From assembly GCF_000421525.1 (NCBI RefSeq), contig NZ_ATXE01000001.1, forward strand, positions 1,178,001-1,242,000: a DNA stretch of 64,000 nt. The letters are read 5' to 3'. Numbering within the stretch: position 1 is the stretch's first letter; every line of letters starts with the position of its first letter. Below are positions 57,998-64,000 of the stretch, in pieces. Under the pieces are notes generated by a model. That model was not told the origin of the DNA and ran no database searches. It was given only the letters and a program-made list of their open reading frames with translations. Origin of the DNA: Aestuariimicrobium kwangyangense DSM 21549 (GTDB lineage: Bacteria; Actinomycetota; Actinomycetes; Propionibacteriales; Propionibacteriaceae). The position numbers and the translations under genes are program-made.

Positions 57998-58998
57998 ACC
58001 CCCTGCCTGTGGACCCCTGCCATGTGGACTCCCTGCCTGTGGACCCCCGCCCAGTGGACCCCCTGCCTGCGGGTCCTGTTCTGCGGGTGCTCGAGCCCGG
58101 TCCCCTCTGCCTGCTCCAGGACCTCGGACGCCGCACCGGTCTCGGCATGGGACTGCCGAGGGCCGGTGCCCTCGATCGCGCCTCGTTGAGGCTGGCCAAT
58201 CGTCTGGTCGGCAATCCCGAGACGGCTGCCGGCCTCGAACTGCTGGGCGGCGGGTTGGTGGTGCAGGTGATGGCTGACACGGTGCTCGCCTTCTGTGGGG
58301 CACCTGCACCCGTCCTGGTCGACGGACGACCCGAGCCCAGCCACACCGCCCTCCCGGTTCGTGCCGGGGCGCAGGTGCGGGTGGGTCGTCCCAGCCACGG
58401 GCTCCGGGTGCTGCTGGGCGTGGCCGGCGGACTGGCGGGCGACCTCCTGGTCGGTTCGGTCTCGTCCTCACCCACCGCGGGGTTGGGACGAGCGCCCGTG
58501 CGCACCGGTGACGTGCTCGACTCGGCGGGGCTGCCCACCGGCCCGTGGACGGCGACCGACCTCGGGCTGGCCGCGGCGGCGGTCGGCGGGGGGAGCGACG
58601 GGCTGGTGCTGGGTGTGTTCGCGGGGCCCCGGGACGACTGGTTCACCCCGGCGGCCCGTGCCCTGTTCGTCGCCACGCCGTGGCTGGTCTCTCCGGAGTG
58701 CGACCGCGTCGGCATGCGACTGCAGGCGCGCCACCACCCGGCGCGGGTCGGCCTCGAACGACTGGTCACCGGCGAACTCCCGAGCGAGGCCGTGATCCCC
58801 GGATCGGTGCAGGTGCCACCGGATGGTCGTCCCGTGGTCTTCCTCGCCGACCACCCGACGACCGGGGGCTACCCGGTGATCGGGGTGGTCGACCCGGCCG
58901 ACCTCGACGTGCTCGGGCAGGTGCGCCCCGGTGACGAACTGAGGTTCGAGTGGAGGATCAACCCGGGGTTGACGAAGTGTCGGAGGGTGCTCCTATAG
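57994..58998 (+). CDS. pxpC: 5-oxoprolinase subunit C (KipA/biotin-dependent carboxylase-like)
   Basis: A 334-residue KipA-like subunit. The family domain begins at about residue 30 with LRVLEPGPLCLLQDLGRRTG and includes MGLPRAGALDRAS, GLELLGGGL and DHPTTGGYPVIGVV. In front of it, residues 3-27 are five repeats of a Pro/Val/Asp pentapeptide encoded by a 15-nt tandem repeat (58000-58074), not part of the family fold. The GTG at 57994 is coupled to pxpB, so the repeat is probably translated. The last codons hold the -35 and -10 boxes of the SOS promoter. Confidence 0.92.
   Translation: MNPLPVDPCHVDSLPVDPRPVDPLPAGPVLRVLEPGPLCLLQDLGRRTGLGMGLPRAGALDRASLRLANRLVGNPETAAGLELLGGGLVVQVMADTVLAFCGAPAPVLVDGRPEPSHTALPVRAGAQVRVGRPSHGLRVLLGVAGGLAGDLLVGSVSSSPTAGLGRAPVRTGDVLDSAGLPTGPWTATDLGLAAAAVGGGSDGLVLGVFAGPRDDWFTPAARALFVATPWLVSPECDRVGMRLQARHHPARVGLERLVTGELPSEAVIPGSVQVPPDGRPVVFLADHPTTGGYPVIGVVDPADLDVLGQVRPGDELRFEWRINPGLTKCRRVLL
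58000..58074 (+). repeat. 15-nt tandem repeat, five units, at the pxpC 5' end
   Basis: Units encode P-L-P-V-D, P-C-H-V-D, S-L-P-V-D, P-R-P-V-D and P-L-P-A-G. Confidence 0.85.
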
Positions 58999-58999
58999 T
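58969..58999 (+). promoter_or_regulatory. Promoter of the SOS cassette
   Basis: TTGACG at 58969-58974 and TATAGT at 58994-58999, 19-base spacer, inside the end of pxpC. The -10 box ends five bases before ATG 59005, so the message should be leaderless. Confidence 0.55.
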
Positions 59000-59004
59000 T
59001 GGTG

Positions 59005-59271
59005 ATGTTCGAACACCTGTTCGATTCGAGGGTGGTCACCCACTCCCTCGCATCACCGATCGGGAACTTGGGGAAGGGCCCGATCGGAACCGCAGTTCGT
59101 CGGTGGACGAGGTGGTTCGAGCACTGGGACCGCTTCGGCGTGGTCGGCCTCGACCCCCGATCACGTCGGAGCTCCCTTCACGGGTCGAGAAGTAGGTTTC
59201 GCACGGCTCGGGGAAGGGGTTCACAGTGCGCAGGCGTGGGGACGCGATCGAGGTCAGGCTCGGCAGGATGA
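59005..59271 (+). CDS. Candidate small SOS-controlled ORF
   Basis: An 88-residue ORF beginning MFEHLFDSRVVTH, in which the codons after the start are the LexA operator itself. Its third codon positions are G or C in roughly four of five codons up to about 59150, much as in real genes here, and it includes a Trp-rich stretch RRWTRWFEHWDRFG. The -10 box lies five bases before ATG (two before GTG 59002), the same layout as other leaderless genes in the window. After about residue 55 it becomes Arg/Ser-rich and runs out of frame into the DUF6504 start. I do not recognise the family. It may be real, truncated, or only a leader. Confidence 0.35.
   Translation: MFEHLFDSRVVTHSLASPIGNLGKGPIGTAVRRWTRWFEHWDRFGVVGLDPRSRRSSLHGSRSRFRTARGRGSQCAGVGTRSRSGSAG
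59009..59024. promoter_or_regulatory. LexA operator (SOS box)
   Basis: TCGAACACCTGTTCGA has two perfect half-sites of the actinobacterial/Gram-positive SOS consensus TCGAAC-N4-GTTCGA. It lies ten bases after the -10 box, where bound LexA would block initiation, and precedes the DnaE2/Y-polymerase genes that are known SOS targets in actinobacteria. Confidence 0.9.
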
Positions 59272-59597
59272 ACGATCCTGCCCAGTTCCTGTGGCGGGGG
59301 CAGCTGTGGCGGGTGCTGGCCATCGAGAGTCGCTGGATCGAGTCCGGGGAGTGGTGGACCTCGAGCCAGGTGCGCGCCGCTCGCGGCGACGACGACTGGG
59401 AGCACCAGCGCCTGGGTGGTGGCACGGCCACCATGAGCCGCCAGCACCCGGGAGCGGGCGATGACGCCGACCTGTTGCGTGAGAGCGAGGTGTGGCGGGT
59501 CGAGGCGGCCAACGGCATGGCAGGCAGTCGTGGCATCTACGAACTGGCCCACCGCTTCCACGACGGTGCCTGGCAACTGCGCACCGTGATCGACTGA
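59226..59597 (+). CDS. DUF6504 family protein
   Basis: A 123-residue soluble protein. The start (V)RRRGDAIEVRLGRMNDPAQFLWRGQLWRV matches a short family I know as DUF6504, found next to the dnaE2-type genes of actinobacteria. Several tryptophans are conserved (WRGQLWRV, GEWW, SEVWRVEA). Function unknown; the setting points to DNA-damage tolerance. GTG start at 59226; ten bases separate it from the HEPN gene. Confidence 0.82.
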   Translation: MRRRGDAIEVRLGRMNDPAQFLWRGQLWRVLAIESRWIESGEWWTSSQVRAARGDDDWEHQRLGGGTATMSRQHPGAGDDADLLRESEVWRVEAANGMAGSRGIYELAHRFHDGAWQLRTVID

Positions 59598-59607
59598 GGA
59601 GCCTGGG

Positions 59608-60030
59608 ATGAGCCACGAACTCCTGTCCTCCACCAGTGCGCGACCCGTCCGGGTGGCCGATCACCACCGCATCGACCTGGCTCGGGCCCAGACCCTGGTC
59701 GTCACGGCCGACCTGACTCCCGATCCGGCGACCCGCTACCTGGCCGCCCACCACGCCCTGCGCGAGCTGGCTGTCCTGGCGCTGCGGGCGCGCACCGGTC
59801 GTCCACCCCGTGGTTCCTCGAACGCAGGGTTGTGGCGCGTCGTGGCCCACCATGCCCCCGAACTGGCGGAGTGGGCGGGTTACCTGTCGGCCATCCAGCC
59901 ACGCCACGACGCGGCCGCCCGAGGTGAACTGCCGATCGGTGACCGGGAGGCCGATGACCTGGTGCGCGACGCCCAGACCTTCCTCGAGGCCGTGGGCAGG
60001 CTGCGCCTCGATCCGGGGGGGCGACGATGA
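59608..60030 (+). CDS. SAV_6107-type HEPN domain protein
   Basis: A 140-residue all-helical protein that matches the SAV_6107 family of HEPN domains, with LTPDPATRYLAAHHALRELAVLALRART in the conserved helix pair (residues about 36-63) split by an Ala-rich turn. It also contains Arg77-x4-His82 (LWRVVAHH), which has the RX4-6H spacing of HEPN nucleases, though this may be chance. Its TGA overlaps the dnaE2 ATG by four bases, so it is translated together with the polymerase. Confidence 0.85.
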   Translation: MSHELLSSTSARPVRVADHHRIDLARAQTLVVTADLTPDPATRYLAAHHALRELAVLALRARTGRPPRGSSNAGLWRVVAHHAPELAEWAGYLSAIQPRHDAAARGELPIGDREADDLVRDAQTFLEAVGRLRLDPGGRR

Positions 60031-63000
60031 GCGACCCCTTCGTCCATCTTCGGGTGGCCTCGGGCTACTCCTTCCAGCACGGCGCCTCCCATCCTTCGGC
60101 CCTGGTCGCCACGGCGGCCGAGCACGGCCAGTCGGTGATGGCACTGACCGACCGTGACGGCCTCTACGGGGCGATCAGGTTCGCCAAGGCCTGCCTGCAA
60201 CACGGGGTGGCCCCCGTGCTGGGGGTCGACCTGGCCGTCCCCGAACCCGTCGCCGCCCTCGCCCGAGCCCCGCGGCGGACCGCCGCCCGGGGGGGCGAGA
60301 CACGTGACCGACGCCACCCTCGCGTGGTGCCGCTGGCGACGTCGAGGACCGGATGGGCGAGCCTGTGCCGATTGGTCTCGGCCACCCATCTGGCCGGGGA
60401 GCGCGGCACTCCCGAGACCTCGCTCGACCAACTCGAGCGGCACGGTGACGACCTGGTCGTGATGCTCGGCAGCGACTCCAGTTTCGGGTTGCGGGTGGCC
60501 GAACGTGATCGGCTCGGTGCCGAGGCCGAACTGCAACGGTGGGTCGACCGGCTGGGTGCCGATCGGGTGGTGATTGCTGCCACCAACCACCAGGTGGCCG
60601 GCAGTGGGGTGAACTCCGCAGCCCAGGCCGGGGGGATGGTGGCCCTGGCCGACCGGTTCTCGCTCCCGGCCGTGCTCACCAACCAGGTGCGGATGGCTGA
60701 ACGCCACCAGGCTGCCACCGTCGACGTGCTCGACGCGGCCCGCCGGTTGGTGCCCCTCGACCTGCGCAACATCGATCGCCGCAACGCCGAGGGCTACCTC
60801 AAGTCGGGCAAGGCCATGGTCGAGATCGCCGAGCACGTCGTCCAACTCGCCGGACGAGGCCGCCACGGTGCCGAGCGGTTGGTGGCAGACACCCGCACCC
60901 TGGGACTGCGGTGCCAACTCGATCCCCGTGCTGACCTCGGGCTGGGTGAGATCCACCTGCCCGAGTTCGGGGTGTTGGGCACCACGGCCGAAGAGGTGAT
61001 GACCACGCTGAGGCAACGCTGCGAGGCAGGCATCGCGGGTCGCTACGGGTCATCGTCCGCCCTCGTCGAGAAGGTGGAACGCAGGCTCGACGAGGAACTG
61101 GCCGTGATCGAGCACCTCGGTTTCGCCTCCTACTTCCTCACCGTCGCCGACGTGGTGCAACTCGTGCGCGACATGGGTATCCGCTGTGCCGCGCGCGGGT
61201 CGGGTGCCGGCAGCATGGCCAACCACCTGCTGGGCATCTCGGGGGTCGACCCGATCGCCAACGGGTTGATCATGGAGCGCTTCCTGTCGCCGCTGCGGCG
61301 GGCCCTGCCCGACATCGACCTCGACGTCGAGTCGGCCCGACGCACCGAGATCTACGAGAAGATCCTCGACGTCTTCGGTGGTGAGCGGGTGGCCTGCGTG
61401 GCGATGCTCGAGACCTACCGGGTCAGGCATGCCGTCCGCGACGTCGGGGCAGCCCTCAGCCTTCCCCCCATCGAGGTCGACGCCATCGCCAAGGCCTTCC
61501 CCCACATCCGTGCACGCGATGCCAGGTCCGCCCTGCGCGACCTGCCCGAACTGCGGGCCGCCGGGCTGGCTGAACGCCGCCTCGACGTGCTCTTCGACCT
61601 GGTCGAGTCGCTCGACGGGTTGCCCCGCCACGTCGCCCTGCATCCGTGTGGGGTGCTGCTGTCGGATGCCACCCTGGGTGATCGCACCCCGGTGGAGGCC
61701 AGTTTCGGCGGCTTCCCGATGAGCCAGTTCGACAAGGACGACGTCGAGGACATCGGCCTGCTCAAGCTCGACGTGCTGGGCATCCGGATGCAGTCGTCGA
61801 TGGCGCACTGCCTCGACGAGATCGAGCGCACGGGGCACGTGCGGCCCGACATCGACGCCCTCGCACCCTTCGACGATCCCGACACCTACGACCTGATCGC
61901 CCATGCCGCGACCCTGGGTTGTTTCCAGATCGAGTCACCCGGGCAGCGTGAACTGATCGGGAAGTTCGGTCCCACCACCTTCACCGACGTGGTGATCGAC
62001 ATCTCGCTGTTTCGCCCCGGGCCGGTGAAGTCCGACATGGTGGTGCCCTTCCTGAACGCGCGCCAGGGCTGGAAGGACCCGGTGTACCTGCACCCCGACC
62101 TGGTGCCGGTGCTCGAGGAGACCGGCGGCGTGGTGGTCTTCCACGAGCAGATCATCCAGATCGTCGCCGTCATGACCGGCTGTTCGCTGGCCCAGGCCGA
62201 CGAGGTCCGGCGGGCCTTGGGCGACCCGGCGGGACAGGCCGATGTGCGCGCCTGGTTCATTCCCACCACGATCGACCGTGGTTACGACGAACGGGTGGTC
62301 GAGAAGGTCTGGTCGGTGCTGGCCGCCTTCGCCTCGTTCGGTTTCTGCAAGGCGCACGCGGCCGCCTTCGCCCTGCCCACCTATCAGTCGGCCTGGTTGA
62401 AGCGGCACCATCCGGCCCATTTCATCGCCGGTGTGCTCACCCACGACCCGGGTATGTACCCCAAGCGGCTGATCCTCGAGGAGGCGCGGCGCATGCAGGT
62501 GCCCGTGCTCGGGCTCGACGTGAACGCCTCCAGTGACGTCTATCGGGTGGAGTGTCTGCACGGCCTCGAGTGGGGTGACTGGCGCCCGTCTCGCCGCACT
62601 GACCTCGACGAGGAACAGGAACAGGCGGGGTTGGAGCCGGGCAGTGACCCGGCCACCGCCGTTCGTCCGTTGAACCCCCAGGGCCTGCCCCAGGACCCCG
62701 AACACGGCATCCGGATGGCCCTCAACGAGGTGAAGGGCATCAGTGCCATCGAGGTCGCCCGGATCGTCGCTGGCCAGCCGTACCACTCCCTCACCGACTT
62801 CTGGAACCGGGCGCAGGTCGATGCCCCCGTGGTCGAACGGCTGGTGCTGGCCGGTGCCTTCGACCGGCTCTACGGCATCGGACGAGCGGCCGCGGTGCAC
62901 CAGCGAGGGCTGCTCACCCGTCGTGACCTCGTGCTCGCTGTCGCCGACCTGCGTCGGCTCCAGGTGGTGGAGGCGCGGACCGCCTCCCGCGCCAAGGGAC

Positions 63001-63929
63001 TGCGACGCACCAAGCCCGTGGCGTCGAACCTCGACGATCCCCGCGATCTGGCCAGGTCCCAGGCACAGGGTGAGGTGGTGAACGCACGCCGCGCGGATGC
63101 CTTCGCGGGGGTGCAGTTGGCCCTCGACTTCACCGACCCGGGGGAGGACGAAGCCCGGTCCGAGGGGTGGGGGTCCTCCCGCCAGGGTCCCGGCGACGTG
63201 GCCGCCACGGGGCTGCCCGAACTCGACGACCGGCAGCGCCTCGAACTCGAACTCGAGATCCTCGGCATGGACGCCAGCCAGCACGTGATGGCCTTCTACC
63301 GCGCCTTCCTGCAGCGGTTGGGCACCACCTGGTCGCCTGACCTGCTGGGCCAGCGCTCGCATGCCGACCTGCTGGTGGCGGGAGTGAAGGTGGCCACCCA
63401 GACACCGCCGGTGCGCAGCGGACGACGAGTCGTCTTCCTGACCCTCGATGATGGTTCCGGACCAGTCGATGCCACCTTCTTCGAGGACGCCCAGGGTCCG
63501 TACGCGGCGACGGTGTTCTCGAGTTGGCTCCTGGTGGTGCGCGGGGAGTTGCGCCGCACCGGGCCCCGTGGGGTCTCACTGCGGGCGACGGGGGCGTGGG
63601 ACCTGCAGGCGCTGTTCGCGACCTACCAGGCCCACCTGACCCGGGACGGCGACGTCGACGCGGCGATGCAGGCCGTGGTCGACGAGATCAACGCCCGTCC
63701 CGAGCAACTGCAGGCGTCGGCGCCCCGTGCGGAGCGGATGACCGATGCCCGTCCCGCCGCCGACGCGCAGACCCACGGACGAGCCGGGGGCATGGGTCCC
63801 CGTCGCGTCCTGGTGCACGCCAGCGGTTTCAAGCAGTCGCCCTATGCCGACGTGAAACCGGCCGGCACCCCGGCTGCGCAGGCACCACGCAAGCTGTGGC
63901 ACTCCAGCCCGGGAAGTTCGGGGTGGTGA
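60027..63929 (+). CDS. dnaE2: Error-prone DNA polymerase III alpha subunit, DnaE2/ImuC type
   Basis: A 1300-residue C-family DNA polymerase used in damage-induced, mutagenic synthesis. The catalytic triad region reads PDIDLDVESARR with Asp429 and Asp431, and GVCFGKAHAA-like wording GFCKAHAAAFALPTYQSAW marks the fingers. An OB fold follows at about residue 1120 (GRRVVFLTLDDGSGPVDATFF). The N-terminal PHP domain has lost metal-binding residues: HLRVASGYS has Arg9 and Ala11 where histidines are usual, and TDRDG has Arg43. It is some 200 residues longer than typical DnaE2. Coupled to the HEPN gene upstream and the Y-family gene downstream. Confidence 0.92.
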   Translation: MSDPFVHLRVASGYSFQHGASHPSALVATAAEHGQSVMALTDRDGLYGAIRFAKACLQHGVAPVLGVDLAVPEPVAALARAPRRTAARGGETRDRRHPRVVPLATSRTGWASLCRLVSATHLAGERGTPETSLDQLERHGDDLVVMLGSDSSFGLRVAERDRLGAEAELQRWVDRLGADRVVIAATNHQVAGSGVNSAAQAGGMVALADRFSLPAVLTNQVRMAERHQAATVDVLDAARRLVPLDLRNIDRRNAEGYLKSGKAMVEIAEHVVQLAGRGRHGAERLVADTRTLGLRCQLDPRADLGLGEIHLPEFGVLGTTAEEVMTTLRQRCEAGIAGRYGSSSALVEKVERRLDEELAVIEHLGFASYFLTVADVVQLVRDMGIRCAARGSGAGSMANHLLGISGVDPIANGLIMERFLSPLRRALPDIDLDVESARRTEIYEKILDVFGGERVACVAMLETYRVRHAVRDVGAALSLPPIEVDAIAKAFPHIRARDARSALRDLPELRAAGLAERRLDVLFDLVESLDGLPRHVALHPCGVLLSDATLGDRTPVEASFGGFPMSQFDKDDVEDIGLLKLDVLGIRMQSSMAHCLDEIERTGHVRPDIDALAPFDDPDTYDLIAHAATLGCFQIESPGQRELIGKFGPTTFTDVVIDISLFRPGPVKSDMVVPFLNARQGWKDPVYLHPDLVPVLEETGGVVVFHEQIIQIVAVMTGCSLAQADEVRRALGDPAGQADVRAWFIPTTIDRGYDERVVEKVWSVLAAFASFGFCKAHAAAFALPTYQSAWLKRHHPAHFIAGVLTHDPGMYPKRLILEEARRMQVPVLGLDVNASSDVYRVECLHGLEWGDWRPSRRTDLDEEQEQAGLEPGSDPATAVRPLNPQGLPQDPEHGIRMALNEVKGISAIEVARIVAGQPYHSLTDFWNRAQVDAPVVERLVLAGAFDRLYGIGRAAAVHQRGLLTRRDLVLAVADLRRLQVVEARTASRAKGLRRTKPVASNLDDPRDLARSQAQGEVVNARRADAFAGVQLALDFTDPGEDEARSEGWGSSRQGPGDVAATGLPELDDRQRLELELEILGMDASQHVMAFYRAFLQRLGTTWSPDLLGQRSHADLLVAGVKVATQTPPVRSGRRVVFLTLDDGSGPVDATFFEDAQGPYAATVFSSWLLVVRGELRRTGPRGVSLRATGAWDLQALFATYQAHLTRDGDVDAAMQAVVDEINARPEQLQASAPRAERMTDARPAADAQTHGRAGGMGPRRVLVHASGFKQSPYADVKPAGTPAAQAPRKLWHSSPGSSGW

Positions 63930-63931
63930 CG

Positions 63932-64000
63932 ATGGCGAGCGAGACGGTGATCATGCACGTCGACATGGACGCCTTCTACGCCACCGTCGAACTGGCTCGC
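63932..64000 (+). CDS. dinB: Y-family DNA polymerase (DinB/Pol IV type), N-terminus only
   Basis: The last 23 codons of the window read MASETVIMHVDMDAFYATVE, the start of a Y-family translesion polymerase; HVDMDAFYA carries the first catalytic aspartate. The gene continues beyond the window. GTG 63926 would overlap the dnaE2 stop by four bases and is an equally good start. As the last visible gene of the SOS cassette it would take the place that imuB has in other mutasome operons. Confidence 0.88.
   Translation, partial: MASETVIMHVDMDAFYATVELAR

Noticed and set aside
59005-59060. Start of a DUF222/HNH endonuclease (13E12-type) gene, which often has a LexA box over its start
   Set aside because: Only the first few residues (MFEH-like) fit; the rest of the frame has no DUF222 or HNH resemblance and ends after 88 codons.

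Overview
This is a GC-rich window with a strong G/C bias at third codon positions and several families that are essentially actinobacterial: DUF3043, the subunit IV CtaF, a long Rieske protein, QcrC with two heme c sites, a PASTA kinase, GuaB1 and a SAV_6107-type HEPN protein. It reads as a chromosome of an aerobic or facultative Actinomycetota, plausibly Propionibacteriales; the sequence does not fix the species. From memory, the gene order follows the Mycobacterium tuberculosis stretch around Rv2213 to Rv2172c (pepB, gcvT, erpA-like, ctaC, qcrCAB-ctaE, trpD, exonuclease/UvrC-like, NlpC/P60, plsC-like, aroG, pknL, idsA2, metF-like), so most of the window is core, vertically inherited DNA. I see no insertion sequence, prophage, CRISPR array, tRNA or rRNA.

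Layout. 1-3.3 kb: lpd (partial), pepA, gcvT and a small membrane protein. 3.4-8.9 kb: DUF3043 pair, pspA with its PspA-associated partner, a glycerate kinase, a phosphoglucomutase and erpA. 9-23.9 kb: the respiratory block (ctaC-ctaD-ctaF on plus; ctaE-qcrC-qcrA-qcrB on minus), interrupted by guaB1-nudix, followed by two beta-propeller lipoproteins, a CtaG-like oxidase assembly protein, a degenerate receiver protein and trpD. 24-32.5 kb: prepilin-peptidase-like protein, metY, a 16-bp tandem repeat, sunset-domain membrane protein, cyclophilin, a catalytically degenerate rhomboid, RAM-domain protein, exonuclease/UvrC-like protein, and an NlpC/P60 hydrolase. 32.6-36.4 kb: beta-glucosidase plus ROK glucokinase, a small sugar-use module. 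36.5-51.3 kb: two PlsC-type acyltransferases, a MacS-like sensor with its LuxR-type regulator, class II DAHP synthase, threonine aldolase, MBL hydrolase, EamA transporter, PASTA kinase, a ThiE-like protein, polyprenyl synthetase and metF. 51.3-59 kb: a HelD/HelR-type helicase, FAD-type protein, DUF4126, DUF2891, and the 5-oxoprolinase genes pxpABC.

59-64 kb is a DNA-damage cassette. A perfect LexA-type operator sits on a promoter ahead of a candidate small leaderless ORF, DUF6504, a SAV_6107-type HEPN protein, a DnaE2-type polymerase with a degenerate PHP domain, and the first codons of a Y-family polymerase.

Two window-wide features stand out. First, many genes have a TAnnnT -10 box 5-7 nt before the start codon, the arrangement of leaderless transcripts; I list 18 cases. 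Second, 15-nt (five-residue) tandem repeats sit at the ends or linkers of four unrelated proteins. Counts, alignments and residue comparisons here were made by eye and from memory of the families, with no database search.
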